Positions 51,015 to 60,287 of a stretch of DNA of 64,000 nucleotides are shown here, one piece after another (within the stretch, counting starts at the first letter, position 1; each line of letters opens with the position of its first letter). The notes beneath the pieces were generated by a model. It made no database searches. It was not told the DNA's origin and saw nothing but the letters and a program-made list of their open reading frames with translations. The stretch covers positions 1,860,001 to 1,924,000 of the forward strand of contig OZ241331.1 in assembly GCA_965200005.1 (NCBI GenBank), read 5' to 3'. This DNA is from Aldehydirespirator sp965200005 (lineage in GTDB: Bacteria > Actinomycetota > Acidimicrobiia > Acidimicrobiales > Aldehydirespiratoraceae). The position numbers were made by a program, and so were the translations under genes.

Positions 51015-52013
51015 ATGTTCGAGGGCTACGAACGGGCTGTCGCAGCAGCCGAGGAGCGCCTGTCGTCTGCGGCTGATAGCAGCACTGTCGATGACATAGA
51101 ACGCGAGCTGCTGGGCCGCAAGTCGGAGTTTGTGAAGGCACGCCGCCAGATCGGTTCGCTTGAGCCTTCTCAGCGTGCCCAGGCGGGTCGACGGCTCAAC
51201 AATGCCCGCCGCAGCATCGAAACTGCAATCGCGGAAGCTCGCGATCGACTCTCGGCTGAAGTACTCAAATCGCGCTATGAATCAGAGCGGCTTGACCTCA
51301 CCGAGAGGCTTAAGCCGCTGCAGCGAGGACGGATCCACCCAGTAACCCAGGCACGCATGCGTCTTGAGGATGTCTTTGTGGGTATGGGCTTCACCGTGGC
51401 GGAGGGCCCCGAAGTTGAGACGGCTTGGTACAACTTCGAAGCGCTCAACATCCCCGACTGGCATCCGGCCCGGGGCAGTTTCGACACCATATTCGTCAAC
51501 CTCGGCGAGCCCGAAGAGGTGATGCTGCGTTCGCACACCTCACCGGTTCAGATCCGGGTCATGGAGGCACGCAAGCCACCCGTGTACATCGTGGCTCCGG
51601 GTCGCACGTTCCGGACCGACACGGCCGACGCGACACACCTGCCGGCGTTCAACCAGATTGAAGGTCTGGTGGTCGATCGCAATATCACCATGGGAGATCT
51701 CGCAGGCACGATCGACGCATTCGTCAAGGCTTTTTTTGGTGGCGAGGTGAAGAGCAGGCTGCGCCCCTCGTACTTTCCGTTCACGGAGCCTTCCGCAGAG
51801 TTCGACATCTCCCGCCCGGACGGCTCCTGGCTTGAGCTGGGTGGTTGCGGCATGGTGCATCCCAACGTATTGAGCAACTGTGGGATCGATCCAGAGCGAT
51901 GGCAAGGGTTCGCTTTCGGTTTCGGCATTGATCGGCTAGCAGTAATGCGCTACGGCATTGACGACATCCGTGAATTCGTAAACAACGATGTGCGCTTCTT
52001 GAGGCAGTTCTGA
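51015..52013 (+). CDS. pheS: Phenylalanyl-tRNA synthetase alpha subunit
   Basis: 332 residues. N-terminal coiled coil (VAAAEERLSSAADSSTVDDI), class II core with GRIHPVTQARMRLEDVFVGM, FDTIFVN, RSHTSPVQIRVMEARKPPV and motif 3 FGFGIDRLAVMRYGIDDIRE. The tetramer with PheT charges tRNA-Phe. The stop overlaps the pheT ATG (TGATG). Confidence 0.97.
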   Translation: MFEGYERAVAAAEERLSSAADSSTVDDIERELLGRKSEFVKARRQIGSLEPSQRAQAGRRLNNARRSIETAIAEARDRLSAEVLKSRYESERLDLTERLKPLQRGRIHPVTQARMRLEDVFVGMGFTVAEGPEVETAWYNFEALNIPDWHPARGSFDTIFVNLGEPEEVMLRSHTSPVQIRVMEARKPPVYIVAPGRTFRTDTADATHLPAFNQIEGLVVDRNITMGDLAGTIDAFVKAFFGGEVKSRLRPSYFPFTEPSAEFDISRPDGSWLELGGCGMVHPNVLSNCGIDPERWQGFAFGFGIDRLAVMRYGIDDIREFVNNDVRFLRQF

Positions 52014-54391
52014 TGAAGGTATTGCTCTCCTGGCTGCGGGAGTTCGCGCCAGAAATAGACGGCGACCCCGACTACCTCAGCGATGTCTTGAGCGCGCTGG
52101 GCCTCACCGTTGAGGAGATGACCGTCACGGGCGCCTTGCCTGACGGTGTCGTGGTTGGAAGAGTGCTGGACTTGCGTCGTCATCCTTCTGCTGACCGGAT
52201 CCAGTTGGTCGACATTGATGACGGTTCGCCACGCAGCTTGCAGGTGTGTTGTGGCGCATTCAACATGACCGTTGGCGACCTTGTGCCTGTGGCTCGGGTA
52301 GGGACGGTGATGCCCAACGGGCTTGAGATCTCCCGGCGCCGGCTGCGCGGTCAGTTATCTGAGGGCATGTGCTGTTCGGCAGCCGAACTTGATCTTGGCG
52401 ATGATGCCGAAGGGATCATGATCCTTGGTGATCAGATCCAGCCCGGTACGCAACCGGGCTCACCACTAGGCGAAGCAATCGGCATCAGACCCGATGTGTT
52501 GTGGGATCTCGATGTTGGGGCCAACCGACCCGATGCGATGTCGGTGATGGGCGTGGCCCGTGACCTCGCTGGAGGGCTCGGCGTCGACTTCGAAGCGCCT
52601 GATTGGAGCACCCCGACTAGTGGCGCGAGCGCGACCGAGTCGGCTTCGGTCGAGATCGTCGATGCGACGCTCTGTGGCCGCTTTTGTGTGCGGGTGCTTA
52701 GGAACATCGTGGTCGGAGAGTCGCCGGGCTGGCTCAAGAACCGCCTCCGAGCCCTCGGCATGCGTCCCATCAACAGCATCGTGGACATCTCCAACTATGT
52801 GATGCTCGAACTTGGTCAACCCAGCCACACCTTTGATCTAGGACGTGTCAGCGGCGGGCACCTGCGGGTGCGCCGAGCCCGGGACGGCGAGTCGGTGGTC
52901 ACGCTCGACGGCATCAGTCGCAGCCTGGTTGCCGGCGATGGTGTGATCGCAGATGGTGATGACACAGTCATCGGCATTGCGGGTGTAATGGGTGGGGCAT
53001 CCACCGAAATCAGTGCCGACACGACCGATGTGATCCTCGAGATGGCCTGGTGGGATCCACCTTCGATCTCACGCACAGCCAAGCGGCTCAACCTCTCGAG
53101 TGAAGCTGCGACACGCTTCAGGCGCGGCACCGACTGGGGTTACAACGTTGAGCGATGCATGAACCGCTTCGCCTGGCTGGCTGCTCGACAGGGTGTTGAA
53201 GTTGCGCCGACTCTGACCGACGAGCGAGGCGATCTGGGAGATCGTGAGGCTCTCAAGGTTCGAACTGCACGCGTAAACGGACTGTTGGGTACCACTCTGG
53301 GTGCCGACGAGATGGCGAAGCACCTGACCTCGATCGGCTTTGGGGTCGATACTTCTGATGCGCCTGAGCATCTCGATGTGACGATCCCGACCTGGCGCTG
53401 GGACACTGCCACTGAGACCGACATCGCTGAAGAGGTCGCCCGTCTTCACGGTTACGAGAACATCGAGCGCACCGTGCCAACCGGCAATGAAGCGGGCGGC
53501 TTGTCCCAGTATCAAAAGGACAGGCGCCTGGTGCGTGAAGTGCTTGTGGGCGCGGGCTGTTATGAGACCACCCCCATGCCTTTCGTGGCCCCGGGGGCAC
53601 TGGCCGCGGTTGGCCTACCCGAAAATGGCATCACCCTGTCGAACCCGGTCGATGACAGTGAGTCGGTGCTTCGCACTTCGCTGCTGCCAGGGCAGTTGCG
53701 GGCAGTGGCCCACAACCAGCGCCACTCCAACCCACACGTCAAGCTGTTCGAGCTTGGCAATGTCTTCCTGCCACCTCCCTCGGGCCAGTTGCTGCCCGAC
53801 GAACGTGAGTACATGGCAGTAACGCTGGCGGGTCAGGAAGCACCCGCCGCAGTTGGCGTGCTTGACCTGCTGGCACAAGCCTTGGCGCTCCCAGCAGTTG
53901 AACTGCGTGCTGCAACGTGTGCCGGGATGCACCCGGCTCGCAGTGCTGAGGTGCGTGTAGCGGGACGGGTGCGTGGGGCTGTCGGCGAGGTAGATTCGGC
54001 AGTACTGGCGGCTTGTGACGTGGCCGGTCGAGTTGCCTGGCTACAACTTGACCTCACCGAGATCCTCAACGGGCCAAGAGCACGGGTGCGTTACCGCCCG
54101 GTGAGCAAATACCCACGCAGCGATGTGGATCTCGCATTCGTGGTTCCCCGCAAGGTTCCCGCCTCAAACGTTGAGCGGGCATTGCGGGCAGCGGCCGGTC
54201 AACTTCTCGCAGGATTGCACCTATTCGACTCCTATAGCGGCCCGGGAGTGGCGCAGGACGCTCGAAGCCTTGCCTACCGGTTGCAATTCCAGGCAACAGA
54301 TCGCACCCTCACCGATGCAGAAGTAGCAAAGGTGCGCAAGCGTTGCATTCAGGAAGTAACGAGACGGACAGGGTCACGCTTACGGAGCTAA
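52013..54391 (+). CDS. pheT: Phenylalanyl-tRNA synthetase beta subunit
   Basis: 792 residues. An N-terminal tRNA-binding domain (VVVGRVLDLRRHPSADRIQL, residues ~40-150), B3/B4 domain including RALGMRPINSIVDISNYVML, B5, and a catalytic-like core with NPVDDSESVLRTSLLPGQLR. The FDX-ACB domain is at the C-terminus (YPRSDVDLAFVVP). It also performs Tyr editing. Standard length. Confidence 0.96.
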   Translation: MKVLLSWLREFAPEIDGDPDYLSDVLSALGLTVEEMTVTGALPDGVVVGRVLDLRRHPSADRIQLVDIDDGSPRSLQVCCGAFNMTVGDLVPVARVGTVMPNGLEISRRRLRGQLSEGMCCSAAELDLGDDAEGIMILGDQIQPGTQPGSPLGEAIGIRPDVLWDLDVGANRPDAMSVMGVARDLAGGLGVDFEAPDWSTPTSGASATESASVEIVDATLCGRFCVRVLRNIVVGESPGWLKNRLRALGMRPINSIVDISNYVMLELGQPSHTFDLGRVSGGHLRVRRARDGESVVTLDGISRSLVAGDGVIADGDDTVIGIAGVMGGASTEISADTTDVILEMAWWDPPSISRTAKRLNLSSEAATRFRRGTDWGYNVERCMNRFAWLAARQGVEVAPTLTDERGDLGDREALKVRTARVNGLLGTTLGADEMAKHLTSIGFGVDTSDAPEHLDVTIPTWRWDTATETDIAEEVARLHGYENIERTVPTGNEAGGLSQYQKDRRLVREVLVGAGCYETTPMPFVAPGALAAVGLPENGITLSNPVDDSESVLRTSLLPGQLRAVAHNQRHSNPHVKLFELGNVFLPPPSGQLLPDEREYMAVTLAGQEAPAAVGVLDLLAQALALPAVELRAATCAGMHPARSAEVRVAGRVRGAVGEVDSAVLAACDVAGRVAWLQLDLTEILNGPRARVRYRPVSKYPRSDVDLAFVVPRKVPASNVERALRAAAGQLLAGLHLFDSYSGPGVAQDARSLAYRLQFQATDRTLTDAEVAKVRKRCIQEVTRRTGSRLRS

Positions 54392-54404
54392 GCACCGACT
54401 GAAC

Positions 54405-54442
54405 AACTGCAATATGTTGCAAGCAGCTGTACAGAGTTGCAG
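54405..54442 (+). promoter_or_regulatory. Tandem ARG boxes (ArgR operator)
   Basis: Two 18-base near-copies lie two bases apart: AACTGCAATATGTTGCAA (54405-54422) and AGCTGTACAGAGTTGCAG (54425-54442). They agree at 11 of 18 positions, and the first has the palindrome TGCAA-TATG-TTGCA. Two boxes about 20 bases apart is the usual layout for one ArgR hexamer. The second box overlaps the -35 of argC. argR is in the same operon. Confidence 0.65.
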
Positions 54443-54464
54443 AAGCGTGTGTGGTGGTTAGCCT
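54437..54464 (+). promoter_or_regulatory. Probable argC operon promoter
   Basis: TTGCAG (54437-54442) and TAGCCT (54459-54464) with a 16-base spacer. The -10 ends 6 bases before the ATG at 54471, with no Shine-Dalgarno, so the mRNA is probably leaderless. The -35 lies in the second ARG box, which suits repression by ArgR. Confidence 0.55.
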
Positions 54465-54470
54465 CCCGTG

Positions 54471-55505
54471 ATGCACAAGGTTGCCGTCATCGGAGCGTCG
54501 GGCTTTGCCGGAGCCGAGCTGCTGCGCATCTGCGCGACGCATCGCAGCCTGGACGTGGCCGTCGCAACGGCTGATTCGATGGCCGGGATGGCTGTCAAAG
54601 ACTTGTATCCCAACCTTGCCGTTAGCTACCCAGATAACAGGTTCGTTGGTTACGAACCTGGGCTCGCCGCTGGTTGTGACCTTGCCTTTTTGGCCCTGCC
54701 CCATGGTGCGTCACAACACCTAGTGCCACAGTTGCGCAACGAGGTAGATCACATAGTTGATCTGGCCGCGGACTTCCGCCTCGACGATCCGGACTTGTAT
54801 CCGGTGTGGTACTCCGAAGCTCACAGTGATCCGCTGCTGCTTGCCGAGTTTGTGTACGGCCTGCCCGAACTCAACCGAGAGCCGATCCGTGGAGCGCGGC
54901 TTGTCGCAGCGCCTGGGTGCTATGTGACCGCAGCCGTGCTGGCGCTTGCCCCGCTACTGGAGAGAGGTGCAATCGAGCCGAGGGGCATTGTGGTGAATGC
55001 AGCTAGTGGGGTGTCGGGGGCAGGGCGTCCACCAAAGCCTCACACGACGTTTTGCACAGTTGATGAGAACTTCACCGCCTACGGTTTGTTAACACATCGC
55101 CACACACCCGAGATCGAAATGGGCCTTACCCGGGCCGCCGGGACGACCGCTCAGGTTTTGTTCACGCCACATCTGGTCCCAATGAACAGAGGGATACTCG
55201 CAACCTGTTACGCACGACCACACGCACCCGTCGCCACCGACGATGTGCTTGGCATCCTGGAGGAGGCATACGCGCACGAGCCTTTTGTGGTCGTCAGTGA
55301 ACAGTTGCCGTCCACCAAGGCAACGCTGGGATCTAACGACGTCCACATCACCGCAAGAGTCGACCGTCGCACTGGCTGGGTGATCGTTATCTCTGCTCTT
55401 GACAACCTGGTTAAGGGTGCGGCTGGACAGGCCGTGCAATGCGCCAACCTTGCTCTGGGATTCGACGAGACTGAAGGTCTGGCTGTCGCCGGGCTCTACC
55501 CCTAA
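54471..55505 (+). CDS. argC: N-acetyl-gamma-glutamyl-phosphate reductase
   Basis: 344 residues. VAVIGASGFAGAELLRI binds NADP; AAPGCYVTAAVLALAPL has the catalytic Cys; GVSGAGRPPKPHTTFC follows. It makes N-acetylglutamate semialdehyde. The ATG at 54471 is preferred over the GTG at 54468. First gene of the arg operon. Confidence 0.96.
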   Translation: MHKVAVIGASGFAGAELLRICATHRSLDVAVATADSMAGMAVKDLYPNLAVSYPDNRFVGYEPGLAAGCDLAFLALPHGASQHLVPQLRNEVDHIVDLAADFRLDDPDLYPVWYSEAHSDPLLLAEFVYGLPELNREPIRGARLVAAPGCYVTAAVLALAPLLERGAIEPRGIVVNAASGVSGAGRPPKPHTTFCTVDENFTAYGLLTHRHTPEIEMGLTRAAGTTAQVLFTPHLVPMNRGILATCYARPHAPVATDDVLGILEEAYAHEPFVVVSEQLPSTKATLGSNDVHITARVDRRTGWVIVISALDNLVKGAAGQAVQCANLALGFDETEGLAVAGLYP

Positions 55506-55527
55506 TACCCCGAGTACCCCTAGAACA

Positions 55528-56748
55528 TTGCAGATCTCTCCCTTAGCCCCGTCGCAGTTCCCATTGATGCCACCCGTGGCTGGCGTGCGACTCGCCACCT
55601 GTGCGGCCGGCATCCGCTACCACGGCCGAGATGACGTAATGCTGGCCGTCGTAGCTCCGGGCAGCTCCGTCGCAGGCACCTTCACTCGTTCGCTTTGCAC
55701 CGCCGCTCCCGTCGACTTATGCAAGCGCCACATCTCAGCGAGCGCCGGTTCGGTACAAGCGTTGATTGTCAACTCCGGAAATGCGAATGCCTTCACAGGT
55801 GCCGCTGGTGATGCAGTAGCTCGGCACATGGCAACTTCAGTCGCCGAAGCGATCGGGGTGGCCGAACCTGAGGTACTCGTGGCCTCTACCGGAGTCATCG
55901 GTGAGCAACTCCCGCTTGAGCCGTTCGATGCTGCCTTGGCAGGGTTGGTCGAGGCGTTGAGCGAGCCCACTACAGATCAGTGGCAGGCGGCAGCTAGAGC
56001 GATTAGCACCACGGACACCTTCCCCAAGGCGGCCGCCGCAACGGTGTCTGGAACCGACGCTCACATTGTTGGGATCGCCAAGGGCAGCGGAATGATCGCT
56101 CCCGACATGGCGACGATGCTTGCGTTCATCTTCACCGACATGACATTGACGCCCGAAGTCTCCCAGCAGTTCCTGAGCGCGTCAGTCAAGCGGAGCTTCA
56201 ACCGCATCACCGTCGACTCCGACACCTCTACGAGTGACACGGTCCTGCTAATAGCGACCGGCAAGTCCAGCAGCAGTCTGAGCGGCAACGAAGCAGCTTT
56301 TGCAGTTGCGCTTGATGCCGTAACGCTTGACCTCGCCCACCAGATCACCAAGGACGGCGAGGGGGCTACCAAGTTCGTGACAGTGACGGTCACTGGAGCA
56401 CAGAGCAACAGAGCAGCCGCTGCAATAGCCCGATCTATTGCGGACTCGCCCCTTGTCAAGACGGCACTGGCCGCTTCGGATGCCAATTGGGGCAGGATCG
56501 TGGCGGCCGTAGGCAAAGCAGGCGAGCGGGCCGATCGCGACAGCTTGTCGATCTGGATCGGCGACGAGCAGTGCGCGGCCGCTGGAGTCGTGGCCCCCCA
56601 CTACAACGAAGAACGGGCCACTGAACACCTTCAGGGTGACTCCATTGAACTCAGCGTGGATGTCGGTGTCGGCGATGGCACAGCAACCATCTGGACTTGT
56701 GACCTAACCCACGGCTACATCGATATCAATGCGGGATACCGCACATGA
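55528..56748 (+). CDS. argJ: Bifunctional ornithine acetyltransferase / N-acetylglutamate synthase
   Basis: About 406 residues from the TTG at 55528 (ATG 55567 is the alternative). VQALIVNSGNANAFTGAAGD and KGSGMIAPDMATMLAFIFTD are signatures; autoproteolysis is expected before the Thr in ATMLAF. LVKTALAASDANWGRIVAAV and GYIDINAGYRT end the chain. It recycles acetyl groups so ArgA and ArgE are not needed. The open frame extends upstream to 55399 inside argC and is not coding there. It overlaps argB (ATGA). Confidence 0.93.
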   Translation: MQISPLAPSQFPLMPPVAGVRLATCAAGIRYHGRDDVMLAVVAPGSSVAGTFTRSLCTAAPVDLCKRHISASAGSVQALIVNSGNANAFTGAAGDAVARHMATSVAEAIGVAEPEVLVASTGVIGEQLPLEPFDAALAGLVEALSEPTTDQWQAAARAISTTDTFPKAAAATVSGTDAHIVGIAKGSGMIAPDMATMLAFIFTDMTLTPEVSQQFLSASVKRSFNRITVDSDTSTSDTVLLIATGKSSSSLSGNEAAFAVALDAVTLDLAHQITKDGEGATKFVTVTVTGAQSNRAAAAIARSIADSPLVKTALAASDANWGRIVAAVGKAGERADRDSLSIWIGDEQCAAAGVVAPHYNEERATEHLQGDSIELSVDVGVGDGTATIWTCDLTHGYIDINAGYRT

Positions 56749-57638
56749 CCGCTGACCCAGACTTTGAACCGCAGCGCCGCGCCCGCGCCCTCATAGAAGC
56801 ACTGCCCTACATCCAGCAGTTCCGAAACGCCGTGATCATTGTCAAGTATGGCGGCAATGCCATGACCGATCCGGCGCTAGCACAGATGTTCGCACGAGAT
56901 GTCGTGTTGGTCAGATCGGTGGGGTTGCGGCCAGTTGTTGTGCACGGTGGAGGGCCACAGATCGGTAGGCACCTTGAGCGGCTGGGCAAGCGCAGCGAGT
57001 TCCGTGACGGTCTGCGAGTTACCGATGCCGAAACACTTGAGGTCGCACGCATGGTGCTCGTCGGCAAGGTCGGGCGCGACATCGTCTCACAGATCAGCAG
57101 CAACGGGTCGGCGGCCCTAGGAATCTCAGGCGAAGACGGCTCGCTGGTAATTGCCACACCCCGGGACCCTGCACTCGGTTTCGTGGGAGACGTCGCATCG
57201 GTAAACCCGCGCCTGATCGAGCGGCTGCTTGATGAAGACATCATCCCGGTCGTCTCATCGATCGCAAGCGATGGAGCGGGTCAGGCCTACAACATCAATG
57301 CCGACACGATGGCTGCAGCCCTAGCCGGTGCGCTTGGTGCCACGAAAGTCATCTACCTCACAGATGTGGCGGGCCTACTGGCTAATGCCCCAGATCCAGA
57401 CTCACTGCTGCGTCAAGCCACCGTCGCACAGGTAGAGGACTTGATTACATCTGGCGTGGTCAGTGGCGGGATGATTCCCAAGGCCCGGGCCTGCATCGAC
57501 GCCGTGAAGGCGGGCGCCACTTCGGCACACATGCTCGATGGCCGCATCCCCCACGCCGTGTTGCTCGAACTATTCACCGATGCCGGCATCGGCACCATGA
57601 TCACCGCCGACTCAACCCAAACAAGGACACAACCATGA
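56745..57638 (+). CDS. argB: Acetylglutamate kinase
   Basis: 297 residues. VIIVKYGGNAMTDPALAQMF, VVVHGGGPQIGRHLERLG, NINADTMAAALAGALGATKV and GGMIPKARACIDAVKAGATS are the standard motifs. An N-terminal extension with PYIQQF suggests the hexameric, arginine-inhibited type. Starts by ATGA overlap with argJ and ends with the same overlap to argD. Confidence 0.97.
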   Translation: MTADPDFEPQRRARALIEALPYIQQFRNAVIIVKYGGNAMTDPALAQMFARDVVLVRSVGLRPVVVHGGGPQIGRHLERLGKRSEFRDGLRVTDAETLEVARMVLVGKVGRDIVSQISSNGSAALGISGEDGSLVIATPRDPALGFVGDVASVNPRLIERLLDEDIIPVVSSIASDGAGQAYNINADTMAAALAGALGATKVIYLTDVAGLLANAPDPDSLLRQATVAQVEDLITSGVVSGGMIPKARACIDAVKAGATSAHMLDGRIPHAVLLELFTDAGIGTMITADSTQTRTQP

Positions 57639-58870
57639 GCAAAGCGATGCTGATGAACAACTACGGCCCGGCCGCAGCAACCTTCGTGCGCGGCAGTGGC
57701 GCCGAACTTTGGGACGACCAAGGACGCCATCACCTGGACTTCCTCAGCGGGCTCGCCGTCACAAGCCTGGGACACGCCCACCCCAAGGTCACCCACGCAG
57801 TCAGCGAGCAGGTCAAGACCCTCACTCACACCTCCAACCTCTTTGCCAACGAGCACACCGCTTCGGTGGTATCGACACTTGACACGCTGATCCGTGCGGG
57901 CGACCCCGAGGCCGAGCCGCCAGGGCGGATCCTGTTCCAGAACTCTGGAGCCGAGACAATTGAGGCAGTCCTAAAGCTCGCTCGCAAGCATCACGGTCGG
58001 GGCCGCCATGGTGTGGTCAGTGCCTACGGCTCATTTCACGGGCGGACTCTTGCAGCCCTCGCCGCTACCGGCCAACCAGAAAAGCACGAACCGTTCCAGC
58101 CGTTACCGGAAGGCTTCCGTCATGTCGCTTTCGATGACATTGACGCCTTAGTCGCGGCTCTTGATCCGTCGGTTGGAGCCGTCCTGCTTGAGACAGTGCA
58201 AGGGGAGGGCGGGGTAGTTCCAGCGAGCAATGCGTACTTGCAGGCAGTGCGTGAGGTTTGTGACGAGCGCGGCATCCTGTTGATCATCGATGAGATCCAG
58301 ACGGGTCTTGGCCGTACCGGACGCTGGTTCGGCTACCAGCACGCTGGCATCCAACCCGACATTGTGACGATGGCCAAGGCGCTCGGCAATGGGGTGCCCG
58401 TCGGCGCGGTGTGGGCTCGCCCGCATGTCGCAGAAGCGTTCGGGCCGGGCGATCACGGCTCCACATTTGCGGGTCAAGCCCTAGTGCTAGCGGCAGTGCA
58501 GGCAGTGCTCACCGAGATGGTGGCGATGGATGCTCCGGCAGTGGCCAGGCAACTGGGTGAGTCTTTGCGCAACAAGCTTGCAGAAGTCGACGGCGTGAAG
58601 TCGGTCCGTGGCCGGGGACTGTTGCTGGCGGCTGAAATCTCCACCGAAGCGCTCGCCGGCCGCAGCGCGAAGGACATAGCGACCGGGTGCTTGCAGCGGG
58701 GCCTCGTTGTCAATGGTGTGACACTTACCGCCGTGCGGATGGCTCCACCGTTTGTGGTGACACTCGACCAGATCGCATCTGCAGTCAAGATCTTTGCCGA
58801 TGTCATCGGTGATGGCACTGCCACGGCAACCCCATCGCTCCAAGAGCACTCCAGCGAGGAGGTCGCTTGA
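57635..58870 (+). CDS. argD: Acetylornithine aminotransferase
   Basis: 411 residues, PLP fold type I. NSGAETIEAVLKLARKHHG, YGSFHGRTLAALAATGQ, LLIIDEIQTGLGRTGRWFGY and the PLP Lys in AKALGNGVPVGAVW. HGSTFAGQALVLAAVQA follows. It may also act as succinyldiaminopimelate aminotransferase, as in other bacteria. The stop overlaps the argF ATG. Confidence 0.96.
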   Translation: MSKAMLMNNYGPAAATFVRGSGAELWDDQGRHHLDFLSGLAVTSLGHAHPKVTHAVSEQVKTLTHTSNLFANEHTASVVSTLDTLIRAGDPEAEPPGRILFQNSGAETIEAVLKLARKHHGRGRHGVVSAYGSFHGRTLAALAATGQPEKHEPFQPLPEGFRHVAFDDIDALVAALDPSVGAVLLETVQGEGGVVPASNAYLQAVREVCDERGILLIIDEIQTGLGRTGRWFGYQHAGIQPDIVTMAKALGNGVPVGAVWARPHVAEAFGPGDHGSTFAGQALVLAAVQAVLTEMVAMDAPAVARQLGESLRNKLAEVDGVKSVRGRGLLLAAEISTEALAGRSAKDIATGCLQRGLVVNGVTLTAVRMAPPFVVTLDQIASAVKIFADVIGDGTATATPSLQEHSSEEVA

Positions 58871-59775
58871 TGCGCAACATCGTTGATGTCGATTCGCTGA
58901 GCCCTTCGGAGCTCGAGAGAGTTCTTGAACTTGCTAGTTCGAAGGCAGTGCCACAGCCGCTATCGGGGCAAGGTGTGGCGCTGCTGTTCGAAAAGCCCTC
59001 GGCTCGAACCCGTAACTCAACTGAGATGGCGGTGGTGCAACTCGGCGGCCATCCCACCTACATCAGGCCGACCGAGGTGGGGTTGGGCAAGCGTGAGACG
59101 GTTGAGGATGTAACTCGAACCCTCGCCTGTTACTACTCGGCAATCGGCGCGCGAGTCTTCTCCCACGAGACGATCAAACGCATGGCCGCAGTAGGAGTAG
59201 CCCCCATCATCAACCTGCTCAGCGATGAGGCACATCCGATGCAGGCTCTTGCCGACCTTTTGACGCTGCGGCAGGAACTCGGCACCCTCGAAGGCAAGGT
59301 TGTTGCCTATGTTGGGGATGCCAACAATGTGGCTTGCTCGCTAGCTATCGGTGCGGCGATGTCGGGCTTGACCATGCAGATCGCTAGTCCGGCGGGCTAC
59401 GGCTTTGGCACCAAAACAGCAGACCGGCTGACGAAGCTGGGTGCCATGCCGACCGTGGCAGGTTCCCCTGCGGAGGCCGTGGATGGTGCACATGCCGTCT
59501 ACACCGATGTCTGGACATCGATGGGCCAGGAGTCCGAGGCGGCTCAACGTCTGCAAGCCTTCGCGTCCTACACAGTCGACGAGGCCCTGATGAGTCAGGC
59601 GCGGCCTGATGCTTTGTTCTTGCATTGCCTGCCTGCCCATCGTGGCGAGGAGGTCTCAGCTGAGGTGATCGATGGCGCTCGTAGCCGTGTCTGGTTGCAG
59701 GCAGCCAATCGCATGCACTCGGCCCGGGGCCTGCTTTGGTGGATGTTCACCGAAGCAGGTGGTGATGTGCCATGA
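58870..59775 (+). CDS. argF: Ornithine carbamoyltransferase
   Basis: 301 residues. Carbamoyl-phosphate motif SARTRNSTEMA, HPMQALADLLTL, YVGDANNVACSLA and the ornithine-specific HCLPAHRGEEV. Makes citrulline. The ATG at 58870 shares its A with the argD TGA. The stop overlaps argR (ATGA). Confidence 0.96.
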   Translation: MRNIVDVDSLSPSELERVLELASSKAVPQPLSGQGVALLFEKPSARTRNSTEMAVVQLGGHPTYIRPTEVGLGKRETVEDVTRTLACYYSAIGARVFSHETIKRMAAVGVAPIINLLSDEAHPMQALADLLTLRQELGTLEGKVVAYVGDANNVACSLAIGAAMSGLTMQIASPAGYGFGTKTADRLTKLGAMPTVAGSPAEAVDGAHAVYTDVWTSMGQESEAAQRLQAFASYTVDEALMSQARPDALFLHCLPAHRGEEVSAEVIDGARSRVWLQAANRMHSARGLLWWMFTEAGGDVP

Positions 59776-60284
59776 GCAGGGCGAATCGCCAGCACCTGAT
59801 CGTGCGCCTGCTCGCAAACCACGCAGTTAGCAACCAGCAGCAGCTAGTTGATCTTCTTGCTGCTGAGGGGGTTAGCTCGACACGTGCCACCGTTTCGCGT
59901 GATCTCGACAGCCTCGGGGCGGTGACGGTGCGCGTTCGGGGTGGCACCTCGATTTACGCCATCCCCCAACATCCGGTCAATCAGATCGCACCACGTGAAC
60001 ACCTGCGCAGGGTGCTAAGTGAGTGGGTGGCCGATGTGGGATCTTCGGGCAACATCGTGATGGTTCGCACACCGCCTGGTTCGGCCCACGTAGTTGCCTC
60101 CGCACTAGATCGGGCTGGCCTCGACGATGTCCTAGGCACTGTTGCCGGCGACGATTCGCTAATCGTGGTTGCGACCGAACAGACAACTGGACGTGCCGTG
60201 GCACAGCGCTTGCGCGCACTCGCCGGACTTAGCGCATTGCCGGAAAGTTCAGACGGCTCCGTACCTGGCTCTTCTAAGGACTGA
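59772..60284 (+). CDS. argR: Arginine repressor
   Basis: 170 residues. The N-terminal winged helix (VSNQQQLVDLLAAEGVSSTR, then ATVSRDLDSLGAV) binds ARG boxes. The C-terminal oligomerisation domain has VLGTVAGDDSLIVVA with the Asp pair for arginine. It likely represses the operon from the tandem boxes upstream of argC, giving feedback from inside the operon. Confidence 0.95.
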   Translation: MSRANRQHLIVRLLANHAVSNQQQLVDLLAAEGVSSTRATVSRDLDSLGAVTVRVRGGTSIYAIPQHPVNQIAPREHLRRVLSEWVADVGSSGNIVMVRTPPGSAHVVASALDRAGLDDVLGTVAGDDSLIVVATEQTTGRAVAQRLRALAGLSALPESSDGSVPGSSKD

Positions 60285-60287
60285 ACA

